This document shows positions 1 through 7,581 of a stretch of DNA of 13,236 bases, piece after piece. Where the stretch lies: the NCBI GenBank assembly GCA_955652545.1, contig CATPCA010000348.1, forward strand, positions 1 through 13,236, in the 5' to 3' direction. The stretch is from Candidatus Dormiibacterota bacterium (GTDB taxonomy: Bacteria; Chloroflexota; Dormibacteria; UBA8260). Each line of letters starts with the position of its first letter. Positions within the stretch are counted from its first letter, which is position 1. The notes beneath the pieces are model-generated. The model was not told the DNA's origin. It ran no database searches and was given only the letters and a program-made list of their open reading frames with translations. Both the position numbers and the translations under genes were made by a program.

Positions 1-319
1 CAACGATTGCGGGCGGCGCCGGCTGGGTGGCCGAGGGAGCCGCAGACCCGGGTCCATTGGACTGAGCCGGCGTCGCGGTGCCGGCCGGGTCGGCAGGGGG
101 CTGGGAGGGGGGCGCATGCCGCACCTGCCACCCGGTGAGCGCGGTCACGTCCGGACCGGCCGGGACGTCAGGCGTTTGGAAGGTGGGTGGCTCCGGCTGG
201 CTCGGGGCGGCCGTGGCCCGCTCGGCCTCGGTGGCAGGGGTTGCCGCTTTGGCGTCATCGCCCGAAGGAGGCGTCTGCCCTTCCTCTGCCTTACGTTGCA
301 CCCTGTCGAGTAGCGACAT
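1..319 (-). CDS. Partial gene, 5' end only: Pro/Ala-rich N-terminus of an unrecognised protein
   Basis: The first 106 codons of a minus-strand gene are present; the rest lies beyond the left edge. I read it by hand: no stop occurs between the ATG at 319-317 and position 1. The start is well supported because AAAAGGAG sits at 336-329 on the minus strand, 9 nt before the ATG. The protein begins MSLLDRVQRKAEEG, a short charged amphipathic stretch, then becomes a low-complexity Pro/Ala/Thr/Gln-rich region from about residue 16 to the edge, interrupted by a TGWQVRHA stretch near residues 62-69. No signal peptide or membrane segment is seen, so it is probably cytoplasmic at this end, with a folded domain expected further on. 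I do not recognise the family. A Tad-related cytoplasmic protein is conceivable from the locus, but that is only a guess. Confidence 0.72.
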   Translation of the reverse strand, partial: MSLLDRVQRKAEEGQTPPSGDDAKAATPATEAERATAAPSQPEPPTFQTPDVPAGPDVTALTGWQVRHAPPSQPPADPAGTATPAQSNGPGSAAPSATQPAPPAIV

Positions 320-544
320 CCGGCCCGTCTCCTTTTACGAATGAACTCCCTGACACAGGCTAGGTCGTGCCGCTCGCAGGCCCGCGCGGACCTTGCAACG
401 ATCCTGTCAAGCCGACGCGCATACCCGCCATCGAAGGGGTCGTTGGCAACAGCCTGACCGCCTTGCTCCACGGATCGCAGACACGACGGTTACAAATCGT
501 TACCGACGCACCACATCGCCGCAGGGCTGCGGTATTCGTGGGCC
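320..544. other. Divergent intergenic region between the left-edge gene and the CAP-domain gene
   Basis: These 225 bp separate two divergently oriented genes and should hold both promoters. Visible elements are the Shine-Dalgarno of the left gene (329-336, minus strand), the GTTAC direct repeat at 489-503, and a TATTCG hexamer at 533-538 just before the CAP-gene ATG. No convincing paired -35/-10 promoter is seen for either direction and there is no tRNA-like or rho-independent terminator structure. Short open frames run through the region in several frames but have no ribosome-binding support. Confidence 0.5.
489..503 (+). promoter_or_regulatory. GTTAC-N5-GTTAC direct repeat, possible response-regulator box
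   Basis: GTTAC occurs at 489-493 and again at 499-503, exactly 10 bp apart start to start, so both copies would face the same side of the helix. It lies about 40 bp upstream of the CAP-gene start. Direct pentamer/hexamer repeats of this spacing are typical of OmpR/PhoB-family response regulators; MtrA of actinobacteria, which controls cell-wall genes, is one example. The match is by form only and the binding protein is unknown. Confidence 0.3.
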
Positions 545-1465
545 ATGACGGCCCACTCCTCCATCTCTGACCCCGACGGCTGGGATGCGCTCGCCGCCTC
601 CGCAGCAGCGGTGCGCGCCGGTGATGACGAGCCGGCGACAACGCCACGGACATGGCGTCGCGTCGTCATCTCCAGCGTCTACACCGCGGTCCTGGCCGGC
701 GTCGTGATCGTGGCCCTGCACGCGGTGGGAACCGCGACCCCCGTCCGCGCCGACGGGGGGGCCGATTCCGCTCTCTTCAGCTACACCAACCAGGACCGGG
801 CCAGCAACGGCGTCCGCTCGCTGAGCTGGAACGGGACCCTCAGCAACATCGGCGAGGGCGGGCGGTACGGCGGCTGCCCGGGCCTCACCGTCTACGGCCG
901 GTCCGTCGACATGATCAACCGCAACTACTTCGCGCACCAAATCGCCGGCTGCGGTCAACTGGTGTTCTCGATGATGCAGGCATACGGGGTGCCCTATCGA
1001 TCCGCCGGCGAGAACATCGGCTGGAATGGCGCCGGCGCGGGGTCGATCAACTCCGCGTTCATGAACAGCCCCGAGCACCGCGCCAACATCCTCAACGGCA
1101 ACTACACCTCTCTGGGAGTCGGCTCCGACAACTCGGGCTCGCGCAAGTTCATGGGCTACACCGGGGTCTGGATGTTCTCCGAGGAGTTCGCGCAGCTGGG
1201 CTCGTCGTCACCGCCGCCTCCTCCCCCGCCGCCGCGGAGGCCGAACCCGCCGCGCAACACGCCTGCCCCGTCCACGCCGCATCTTCCACCGGCGATTGCC
1301 GCCGCCCGACCGGCAGCGCCCGTTCCCACGGCAACGCCCGTTCCCACGGCACCGCCCACGCCAGAGCCGCCGCCGTCGCTGACGCTGCCGCCGGCGCCGG
1401 ACACCAACGGCGGGCTGCTCTTCAACTCCGTCGAGTCAGTGCTGGAGAACTACCTCATCAGCTGA
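545..1465 (+). CDS. Secreted CAP-domain (SCP/PR-1/YkwD family) protein with Pro-rich tail
   Basis: A 306-residue exported protein of the CAP superfamily, whose bacterial members act outside the membrane with mostly unknown biochemical roles. A charged N-terminal tail of about 38 residues precedes a hydrophobic segment at 40-61 and a possible signal peptidase site after VRA (residue 69). The CAP domain spans about 75-216. The classical tetrad appears complete: His131 (YFAHQ), Glu156 (GENIG), Glu177 and His178 (SPEHRANIL). Cys111 and Cys136 could form a disulfide. From 222 to about 287 the chain is Pro-rich, with eight consecutive prolines and an [AT]PVPTA repeat, probably a disordered wall-spanning stalk, ending in a short helical tail. 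There is no good Shine-Dalgarno, so the ATG at 545 is chosen because it opens the signal-bearing frame and may be read leaderlessly. The MacB-like ABC genes follow after 71 bp. Family assignment is strong; function is open. Confidence 0.9.
   Translation: MTAHSSISDPDGWDALAASAAAVRAGDDEPATTPRTWRRVVISSVYTAVLAGVVIVALHAVGTATPVRADGGADSALFSYTNQDRASNGVRSLSWNGTLSNIGEGGRYGGCPGLTVYGRSVDMINRNYFAHQIAGCGQLVFSMMQAYGVPYRSAGENIGWNGAGAGSINSAFMNSPEHRANILNGNYTSLGVGSDNSGSRKFMGYTGVWMFSEEFAQLGSSSPPPPPPPPRRPNPPRNTPAPSTPHLPPAIAAARPAAPVPTATPVPTAPPTPEPPPSLTLPPAPDTNGGLLFNSVESVLENYLIS
1317..1351 (+). repeat. 18-bp tandem repeat inside the CAP-gene Pro-rich tail
   Basis: CGCCCGTTCCCACGGCA occurs at 1317-1333 and again at 1335-1351, two perfect 17-base copies at an 18-bp period. 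It encodes two [AT]PVPTA hexapeptides. Being in frame, it could expand or contract by slippage and change stalk length without a frameshift. Confidence 0.75.
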
Positions 1466-1536
1466 CCGCATCCACCCACGCGGACGGTCAAGGCCCTCCG
1501 CCGGTTGCCCCAACCACCCGAGCCGAGGACCACCAG

Positions 1537-2361
1537 ATGACAACCCTGACCGCGCCTGCGCCAGCTCCCGCCGGAACCGCGGTGGTCGTCGCCACCAACC
1601 TCCGCAAGACCTACAGCATCAGCCGGCCGCCGCGCGATGTCCTCCGCGGCGTCTCGCTCGAGGTTCAGCGCGGCGAATTCGTCGCCCTGATGGGGCCGAG
1701 CGGGTGCGGCAAGAGCACCCTTCTGCACGTCCTCGGAGGCATCGAGCCCCCCGACAGCGGCGACGTCGTGGTCGACGGGATCTCGCTCTACACGTTGGAC
1801 GATGCAGCTCTGTCGGCATTCCGACGCGACCGCGTCGGCTTCGTCTTCCAGTTCTTCAACCTCCTCCCCAACCTCACCGCCGCCGAGAACGTGGCCCTGC
1901 CACTTCGCCTGCGCAATGAGGGCTCGCGCCGCCATCGCGAAGGTCGGATCAGCCGCAGCGCCATCAGCGATCGGGTCGCTGTGCTGATGAATCAGCTCAA
2001 CCTGCGCGGGCTGCAGGGCCACGGACCCGAGGAGATCTCCGGCGGCGAGCAGCAGCGCGTGGCCATCGCCCGCGCTCTGGCGGCCGCGCCCGCCCTGCTT
2101 CTCGCCGATGAGCCGACCGGGAACCTCGATTGGACCAGTGGCCACGAGGTGATGGCGCTGCTCGCACGACTCTGCCGCAGCGAGCATCAGACCGCGATCC
2201 TGGTCACGCACGACGCGCGCGTCGCCTCCCACGCGGATCGCGTTCTGCTGATGCGTGATGGTGAGGTCGTCGACGAGGTGCGGCTCGACGATGGCGACGG
2301 CGCCGACGAGCGATCCGCTGTCGCGATGCTCGTCGCTCGTCTGGACAAGCTCGACCTGTGA
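1537..2361 (+). CDS. ABC transporter ATP-binding protein, MacB/LolD type
   Basis: A 274-residue cytoplasmic ATPase that powers the FtsX-type permease encoded directly after it. Motifs in order: Walker [10 protein letters not shown] (53-61), Q-loop FQFFNLLP (Q105), signature ISGGE (167-171) followed by [10 protein letters not shown], Walker B LLLADEP (187-193) with D-loop GNLD, and switch histidine in VTHD (H225). The signature and Q-loop context are those of the LolD/MacB subfamily, which drives mechanotransmission rather than classical transport. The open frame extends far upstream through the CAP gene; the ATG at 1537 is chosen because GAGG at 1525-1528 precedes it by 8 nt and it follows the CAP stop. 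A short Ala/Pro-rich leader (residues 5-14) precedes the domain. The region 124-145 carries a basic insertion ([17 protein letters not shown]). Its stop overlaps the permease GTG by 4 bp, so the two are probably translationally coupled. The substrate is unknown. Confidence 0.93.
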   Translation: MTTLTAPAPAPAGTAVVVATNLRKTYSISRPPRDVLRGVSLEVQRGEFVALMGPSGCGKSTLLHVLGGIEPPDSGDVVVDGISLYTLDDAALSAFRRDRVGFVFQFFNLLPNLTAAENVALPLRLRNEGSRRHREGRISRSAISDRVAVLMNQLNLRGLQGHGPEEISGGEQQRVAIARALAAAPALLLADEPTGNLDWTSGHEVMALLARLCRSEHQTAILVTHDARVASHADRVLLMRDGEVVDEVRLDDGDGADERSAVAMLVARLDKLDL

Positions 2362-4847
2362 GCCTGACCTGGGCGCTCGCCGCGCGCGCCATCCGGGCGC
2401 GCCCGCTCCGCTCGCTGCTCAACGGGCTCGCGGTGGCGCTCGGCATCGCCGTGATCCTCGGCGTCGCCGTCACCGTCAGCGGGCTCGACGCCGAGTCGCG
2501 CTCGGCGGCGCAGGCATCGGCCGGGTCGTCGAGCCTCGACGTACGCGTCACCGCCGGCACCGGTCTCACCGCCGACGGCGCCGCCGCGCTGCGCATGCTG
2601 CCGGGCGTCGCCGACGCGGTGCCGCTGTACCACAAGCGCGTCATCGCCCGGGTCACCACCTATGACGTCAGCGGCACCACCGTGGACCTGGCCGCCCTAC
2701 GGGGCGGCAGCGTCGCGTTGCGACCGTTGTCACTGACGGCAGGACGCATGCCCGCGGCCGGCAGCCACGCCGAGGTCGTCCTCGATCAGGGCCTGGCCTC
2801 GCTGCTTGCGTCGGACTCGCACAGCAAGCCGCTGGCGCTCGGCGACTCCATTCAGCTCACCACCAACACCGGGCCCGACAGCTTCACGATCGTCGGCTTC
2901 GCCGCCAACGCGGGCACCACCGGCTTCACGCGCAGCGGCGTGTACATCACCGAGACCTCGATGCTCGACCAGTTCCGCCTCGGACTGCGCACGGCGTTGG
3001 TCGCGCTGCACCTCAACAGCGGCGCCGACCCCACCCGCGTCGCCGCAGAGGTGCAGGCAGCAATCGGCACTCCCATCACTGCCGTTGACCCAGCCGCCGC
3101 CGTCAGCTCGCCGCTCGGCGAGGTGCAGCCGCTGCTGGTTCTCGTCACCGTGCTCAGCATCGTCGTCGGGGCCGGGGCGACGGCCAACAGCGTCGCGCTG
3201 GCCGCCAGCGAGCGACGCCGCGAGATCGGCCTGCTGCGCGCCGCCGGCGCCTCGTCGCGGCAGGTGTTCCGCGTGTTCATGCTCGAGGTGGGCATCGTCA
3301 CGACTGCGGCGATCCCCGTGGGCATGGTTGCCGGGATCGGCCTGGCTGCCCTCCTCGAAGCGCGGCTGACGCCCTCCGACCTGCCGGTGCCGAGCCTCAG
3401 CGTCGGCGTCGCCCAGCTCCTTCTCGCCGCGCTTGCCGGCTCGTTGGCCGCGCTGGTCGGCGGCGCCATCCCCGCGCTCGGCACGGGCAGGCGTTCGATC
3501 CTCGCCGGCCTGCGGCCCCACCCCGGCGCGGAGCGTGAACGGATCGCGCCCTTCCCGATCAGCCTCTCGCCGCTTGCGCTGATCGTCGGCGCCGCACTGT
3601 TCATCACCGGCAACAGCACCGCCGCGGCCTTCGGCACCGTCATGGTCATCGCCGGGGTGCTGTGCGCGCTGCCCATCCTGGCTCCGTGGACCGCGCGGCT
3701 TGTCGGCGCCATGGCGTCGCTGTTCACGCCCCAGGCTTCCGCTGCCACCCGCAACCTGGTGCGGCGACGTAACCGCACCGCGCTGACCCTGAGTGGCCTG
3801 ACCATCAGTGTCGCCTGCTCGGTCGCGGTCAGTGCGCTCGCCGCCGGGGCTGTCTCCGGTGGCAATGCCTGGGTGTCGCAGCTGTTCAACGGCGACATGG
3901 TGGTGCGCGGCCCGGTGGCGCAGACGAACGCGGTGGCGGCCACGTTCGCCCAGGCGCCCGGCGTGCGCGCCGTGCTTCCTCTCCGCTTCATGTCCGTCGC
4001 CAGTGGCAGCTCGGTGCTCGCCGTGACCACCGTCGACACCGCCTATTACCGGGGTGGCGCCGCCCTTCACGTGACCTCTCCGGCGCGCGCGGATGCGCTC
4101 CGGGCGATCAGTGACGGACCGGCGCTGCTCGCACCCGCCGGTTTTGCGGCCGCACACGGCTGGCTGCTGGGCTCGTCGGTGCCGCTGGTCACCAGCGGCG
4201 GGACCGTCAAGTTCCTCGTTGCCGGCATCGTCGACCACTCGTTCCCCTCGGGCAACGGCGACGAGTCCCTGATCATGGACCGCACCCAGGCGCTGTCCTA
4301 CTTCGGCGACAGCGCGTCGGGCTTCGATGACCTCGACATCGTCACCAATGGCAACACCAGCGCGGTGACCAGCAACGCCGCGCAACTCGGCCTGAGCGCG
4401 GTCACCGTCGACGATGTGCGGGCCAGCGCCGCTCGCTCGCTCAACCATGCCCTCGCCCTGCTCCTCGCCGTGGCCCTGGTGGCGCTGGTCATGTCGATGA
4501 TCGCGGTGGTCAACACGCTGACCGTCAACATCCGCCAGGGTTCGCGCGAATTGAGCATGATGCGCGCCGTGGGACTCGATCGTTCCGGGGCACGGCGCCT
4601 GGTTCTCACCGAGGCCGCGGTCCTCGCCGCCAGCGGTGCGGTCCTCGGCGTGCTGACCGGGTGCGCGGTCGTCCTGGGAATGCTGCGCGCGGTGGCCTCG
4701 CCGGGGTTCACGCCAGACTTCGTGTTCCCGCTGACCACCGCGGTGGCGGTGGTGGTCGCGGTGGTGGCCGGCAGCATCATCGCCACCGTTGTCCCGGCGA
4801 TGCGAACCGCGCGCAGCAGCATCGTGTCGGCGATACGCCAGGACTGA
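2358..4847 (+). CDS. Large FtsX/MacB-type ABC transporter permease with two FtsX domains
   Basis: An 829-residue membrane protein, the partner of the preceding ATPase. Predicted membrane helices lie near 18-42, 256-281, 309-334, 348-373, 403-443 (one or two), 476-499, 697-723, 751-776 and 791-815. Two extracytoplasmic domains (about 43-255 and 500-696) of MacB periplasmic type are each followed by an FtsX three-helix module. The cytoplasmic coupling stretch after the first FtsX helix is conserved in both halves: ERRREIGLLRAAGAS near 285-299 and SRELSMMRAVGLDRSGAR near 729-746. The protein is therefore a tandem duplication of the MacB-like half, a form common in Gram-positive and high-GC bacteria, where the family handles lipoproteins, peptides or cell-wall hydrolase control. 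The start is the GTG at 2358 inside GTGA, overlapping the ATPase stop. A lipoprotein follows at once and may be its partner. The substrate cannot be told from sequence. Confidence 0.92.
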   Translation: MSLTWALAARAIRARPLRSLLNGLAVALGIAVILGVAVTVSGLDAESRSAAQASAGSSSLDVRVTAGTGLTADGAAALRMLPGVADAVPLYHKRVIARVTTYDVSGTTVDLAALRGGSVALRPLSLTAGRMPAAGSHAEVVLDQGLASLLASDSHSKPLALGDSIQLTTNTGPDSFTIVGFAANAGTTGFTRSGVYITETSMLDQFRLGLRTALVALHLNSGADPTRVAAEVQAAIGTPITAVDPAAAVSSPLGEVQPLLVLVTVLSIVVGAGATANSVALAASERRREIGLLRAAGASSRQVFRVFMLEVGIVTTAAIPVGMVAGIGLAALLEARLTPSDLPVPSLSVGVAQLLLAALAGSLAALVGGAIPALGTGRRSILAGLRPHPGAERERIAPFPISLSPLALIVGAALFITGNSTAAAFGTVMVIAGVLCALPILAPWTARLVGAMASLFTPQASAATRNLVRRRNRTALTLSGLTISVACSVAVSALAAGAVSGGNAWVSQLFNGDMVVRGPVAQTNAVAATFAQAPGVRAVLPLRFMSVASGSSVLAVTTVDTAYYRGGAALHVTSPARADALRAISDGPALLAPAGFAAAHGWLLGSSVPLVTSGGTVKFLVAGIVDHSFPSGNGDESLIMDRTQALSYFGDSASGFDDLDIVTNGNTSAVTSNAAQLGLSAVTVDDVRASAARSLNHALALLLAVALVALVMSMIAVVNTLTVNIRQGSRELSMMRAVGLDRSGARRLVLTEAAVLAASGAVLGVLTGCAVVLGMLRAVASPGFTPDFVFPLTTAVAVVVAVVAGSIIATVVPAMRTARSSIVSAIRQD

Positions 4848-4852
4848 CGCGG

Positions 4853-5509
4853 TTGCGCACCGGGCGGGGTGTGGCGCTTGCGCTGGTCGCGACCGTCGCC
4901 GGCTGCGGCACGGCCGCGTCCCCGGCGACGCTGCATGCGGCACCGTCGACGTACCTGCTCAGCGTCGACCAACTGGTGGCCCCGGACTTCACCGTCGACC
5001 AGCCTGTCCACCCGCTGTCGATCACCGACGCCGCGGCGGGTGACACGGCGAAGGCCAGTCAGCTGGCCGGCGCGGGGTTCACCGGTGGTGCCGCTGTGGA
5101 TTTCTTCCGCCAGACCGCCAATCTCGCCGTGGTCAATGGACCAGTGCAGATCGTCGACACGGTCGAGGAGTTCGGCAGCGCCGCCGGCGCCGCCACCCTG
5201 CTCGGCAAGGACATCGCCCGGCTCGACAACGTCGCCGGTGCGGTCGCGGTCTCCACCGGCACCCTCGGGGAGGCCGCCCACGCCGTCACGCGCGCGCTGA
5301 TCGAGCCGACCAGCGGCGTGCGCGTCGCGGAGATCACCGTCGAGTGGCGTGTCGGCAACCTGCTCGACATCCTCGTGGTGCGCGGCCGCGACGGCGGCAT
5401 GCGACCCGATGACGCGCTGGTCCTCGCGCACAACCAGACGGCGAGCGAGCTCGGCCTGGCCACTCCCACGCCCCTGCCCGCCGCGCGGCGGTCGCCGACC
5501 CCGTCCTGA
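4853..5509 (+). CDS. Predicted lipoprotein of unknown function following the FtsX permease
   Basis: A 218-residue exported protein if started at the TTG at 4853, five bases after the permease stop. That start gives a compact lipoprotein signal: basic MRTGR, a hydrophobic stretch VALALVATVA, and a lipobox VAGC with Cys18 as the acylated residue. AGGA at 4840-4843 lies 9 nt upstream. The in-frame GTG at 4871 would remove the basic n-region, and a start further upstream would overlap the permease. The mature part is about 200 residues, acidic and mixed alpha/beta in look, and ends in a Pro/Arg/Thr tail (TPLPAARRSPTPS). It has no cysteines after Cys18 and no motif I can name; the overall style recalls small sensor-like or LppX/LprG-like lipoproteins, but I cannot assign a family. 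Tight spacing suggests it is co-transcribed with the permease and may act with it outside the membrane. Confidence 0.75.
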   Translation: MRTGRGVALALVATVAGCGTAASPATLHAAPSTYLLSVDQLVAPDFTVDQPVHPLSITDAAAGDTAKASQLAGAGFTGGAAVDFFRQTANLAVVNGPVQIVDTVEEFGSAAGAATLLGKDIARLDNVAGAVAVSTGTLGEAAHAVTRALIEPTSGVRVAEITVEWRVGNLLDILVVRGRDGGMRPDDALVLAHNQTASELGLATPTPLPAARRSPTPS

Positions 5510-5544
5510 CCGGGTCGGCGCGAGGCCGACCGGTGCGTCGGGCA

Positions 5545-5556
5545 TACTCGCGCCCG
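5545..5556 (+). promoter_or_regulatory. Possible leaderless promoter -10 region before the second ABC ATPase
   Basis: CATACT (5543-5548), or TACTCG in an alternative register, ends 6-8 nt before the ATG at 5557, and no Shine-Dalgarno is present. This is the usual geometry of a leaderless transcript that begins at or next to the start codon. No clear -35 is seen. A similar TATTCG hexamer sits at the same 6-nt distance before the CAP-gene ATG at 545. Confidence 0.35.
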
Positions 5557-6492
5557 ATGGCGGTGATCGAAGCCCACGACCTGGTCAAGCGCTATGGGGA
5601 TCTCGTCGCCGTCGATGGGGTCAGCTTCAGCGTGGAGAGCGGAGAGGTCTTCGGCATGCTCGGCCCCAACGGTGCGGGCAAGACCACCACCATGGAGATG
5701 CTCGAGGGCCTGCGCAGTCCGGACGGGGGAAGCGCCACCGTGCTGGGGTCGGACGTGGTGCGCGACTCCCGCGCGATCAAGGCACGGATCGGGGTGCAGC
5801 TCCAGGCCACCGCCCTGCCGCCGCTGACCAAGGTGCGCGAGGCGATTGATCTCTTCGCCGCCCTCTTCCCGACCGCGCGCCCGACCGATGACGTGCTCAG
5901 GGAGTTCGACCTCGAGGAGAAGGCCGGCACCTACGCGACCGACCTGTCGGGTGGCCAGATGCAGCGGCTGTCGATCGCGCTTGCGCTCGTCAACGACCCG
6001 GAGCTCGTCTTTCTCGACGAGCCGACCACCGGGCTGGACCCGCAGGCGCGTCTCAACATCTGGGACGTCATCGAGGGTGTGCGACAGCGCGGCAAGACCG
6101 TCGTGCTGACCACGCACAACATGGAGGAGGCCGAGCGACTCTGCGCCCGTGTCGCGGTCATCGACCACGGCAGGATCGTGGCGCTCGACACCCCGGCGCG
6201 ACTGATCGCCGCGCACGCGCCGGGCACGACGATCGAGTTCGACGCACCCCACGGCGTCGACGTCGACGCGCTGGCGAAGATCCCCGGCGTCGACAAGGTC
6301 GCCGTCGACGGCCGCGTGTCGGTGACCACGCGCACGCCCGAGCGGGTGCTGCGCGAGCTCCTCGACCCCGCCGCCCACTGGCTGAACCGTGCCGAGGGTG
6401 GCGAGGAGGCCGCGATCCGCGACCTGCGGGTGCGCCAGGGCACGCTCGAGGACGTGTTCATCGCGTTGACCGGGCGGAGCCTGCGCACGTGA
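5557..6492 (+). CDS. ABC-2 exporter ATP-binding protein, DrrA type
   Basis: A 311-residue cytoplasmic ATPase of the DrrA/CcmA-like group that energises ABC-2 permeases exporting drugs, lipids or polymers. Motifs: Walker A GPNGAGKTT (36-44), Q-loop in GVQLQATAL (Q81 or Q83), signature LSGGQ (130-134), Walker B LVFLDEP (150-156), D-loop GLD, and switch His187 in TTHN. Residues about 225-311 form the C-terminal extension common in this group (DUF4162-like), ending in GTLEDVFIALTGRSL. The ATG at 5557 gives the standard MAVIEAHDLVKRYG opening; the in-frame GTG at 5533 would add eight residues without a ribosome-binding site. The gap after the lipoprotein is 47 bp, and a possible leaderless promoter sits in it, so this pair may be transcribed separately from the MacB-like genes. 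The stop overlaps the permease start by 4 bp. The substrate is unknown. Confidence 0.93.
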   Translation: MAVIEAHDLVKRYGDLVAVDGVSFSVESGEVFGMLGPNGAGKTTTMEMLEGLRSPDGGSATVLGSDVVRDSRAIKARIGVQLQATALPPLTKVREAIDLFAALFPTARPTDDVLREFDLEEKAGTYATDLSGGQMQRLSIALALVNDPELVFLDEPTTGLDPQARLNIWDVIEGVRQRGKTVVLTTHNMEEAERLCARVAVIDHGRIVALDTPARLIAAHAPGTTIEFDAPHGVDVDALAKIPGVDKVAVDGRVSVTTRTPERVLRELLDPAAHWLNRAEGGEEAAIRDLRVRQGTLEDVFIALTGRSLRT

Positions 6493-7574
6493 AAGCGTTT
6501 CGCGCGCTGACCCGCAACACGGTTCGCTCGTCGCTGCGCAACCGCGTCGCGCTCTTCTTCACGCTCGGACTCGCCTTCCTGTTCATGGTCATCTTCGGCG
6601 AGCTGTTCGGCGGCAACAACTTCAGCATCAGCTACGCCGTCGTCGACAACGACCACAGCGCCGCCTCGCAGCGGTTCGTCGCGGCGTTGACCGGGGTGCC
6701 GCACGTGACCGTCACCAGCGAGTCCAACGCCGCGGCTCTCAACGACCTGCGCAACAACCATGACGACGTCGTCCTGGTCATTCCCACGGGCTTCGGCGCG
6801 GCGGTCGACAACCCCAGCTCCGGGACGGTCGTGCTCCATCCCATCCAGGCCAGCCAGACGTCGGCGAGCGCGTCGGTCGGCGACCAGATCCTTGCCCAGG
6901 TGCTCAACGCCGTCGAGTCAAAGGGAGCGCCGACCGGGGTCGTCCTCGGCGCCCCCACCACCTCGGCGGTCAACAACATCACCGCGATCGACTATTTCCT
7001 GCCGGCGATGCTCGCCTACATCATCCTGCAGAGCGGTATCAACTACGTGGCCATCGGACTCGCTGACCTGCGCGCGCGCAAGGTGCTCCGCCGCCTGCGG
7101 GCCACGCCGCTGCGACCCGCCCAGATCCTCGGCGCGCAGATCGTGGGCGGGGCGCTGACCGTGGTTCTCCAGATGGTCGTCCTGATCGTGGTCGGCGTCA
7201 CCCTGTTCCAGGCCAAGACCTACGGAAGCTGGCTGGTCGCCGCCGTGCCCATGATCCTCGGCACCGCCGCGTTCGTCGGGATCGGGTTCCTGCTCACCAG
7301 CGCGGCGCGCACCAGTGAATCTGCGCGCGGGCTGGCGTCGTTCGTGGCATTCCCGATGATGTTCCTTTCCGGGATCTTCTTCCCGATCACCACCCTGCCC
7401 GGCTGGTTGCAGACCGCCGTCCACGTGCTGCCGCTGACCTGGCTGACCGACGCGCTGCACCGCGTCATGAACGACGGTGTCGGTCTGTCCGACATCGGGC
7501 TCGACTGCCTGGTGCTCGCCGGCTGGGCCGTGCTGACCTTCGCCGTCGCCACCTGGCGCTTCCGCTGGGACTGA
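6489..7574 (+). CDS. ABC-2 type transporter permease, DrrB/YhgE-like
   Basis: A 361-residue membrane partner of the preceding ATPase, started at the GTG at 6489 within a GTGA overlap. Helix 1 lies near 21-40, followed by an extracytoplasmic domain of about 125 residues (42-165), then five further helices near 169-192, 215-238, 245-270, 281-303 and 337-356. This is the ABC2_membrane_3 layout, larger outside than the minimal DrrB. The cytoplasmic loop after helix 2 carries RARKVLRRLRATPLRP, the conserved basic/ATPL coupling motif of ABC-2 permeases, and helix 5 carries FLSGIFFPITTLP, also typical. The gene ends 7 bp before the stop of the convergent SPFH gene, with no obvious terminator between them. 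Export of a lipid, drug or peptide is the general expectation; the actual cargo is not visible. Confidence 0.92.
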   Translation: MKAFRALTRNTVRSSLRNRVALFFTLGLAFLFMVIFGELFGGNNFSISYAVVDNDHSAASQRFVAALTGVPHVTVTSESNAAALNDLRNNHDDVVLVIPTGFGAAVDNPSSGTVVLHPIQASQTSASASVGDQILAQVLNAVESKGAPTGVVLGAPTTSAVNNITAIDYFLPAMLAYIILQSGINYVAIGLADLRARKVLRRLRATPLRPAQILGAQIVGGALTVVLQMVVLIVVGVTLFQAKTYGSWLVAAVPMILGTAAFVGIGFLLTSAARTSESARGLASFVAFPMMFLSGIFFPITTLPGWLQTAVHVLPLTWLTDALHRVMNDGVGLSDIGLDCLVLAGWAVLTFAVATWRFRWD

Positions 7575-7581
7575 GCCGACG

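Noticed and set aside
388..410. Perfect TTGACA on the minus strand (410-405) as a promoter -35 for the left-edge gene
   Set aside because: At 17-bp spacing the -10 position reads GCGCGG, so no usable promoter pair is formed.
145..471. Minus-strand 108-codon open frame overlapping the left-edge gene
   Set aside because: It is in another frame from the well-supported gene starting at 319, is Arg-rich, and lacks a Shine-Dalgarno.
652..1536. Upstream extension of the first ABC ATPase frame through the CAP gene (an apparent 569-residue protein)
   Set aside because: The extension is Arg-rich out-of-frame translation of the CAP gene. The real ATPase starts at the ATG at 1537, which has GAGG upstream.
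2730..4943. Very long minus-strand open frame (737 codons) opposite the FtsX permease
   Set aside because: It is a high-GC shadow of the permease. The translation is Arg/Gly/His/Ala-rich without recognisable domains, while the plus strand encodes a convincing membrane protein.
5059..6378. Long minus-strand open frame (439 codons) opposite the lipoprotein and DrrA-type ATPase
   Set aside because: It lies antisense to a gene with all canonical ABC ATPase motifs. The composition is that of a frame shadow and it has no ribosome-binding support.
7575..7581. Bidirectional terminator between the convergent permease and SPFH genes
   Set aside because: Only 7 bp separate the two stops and no hairpin with a U-run is visible there.
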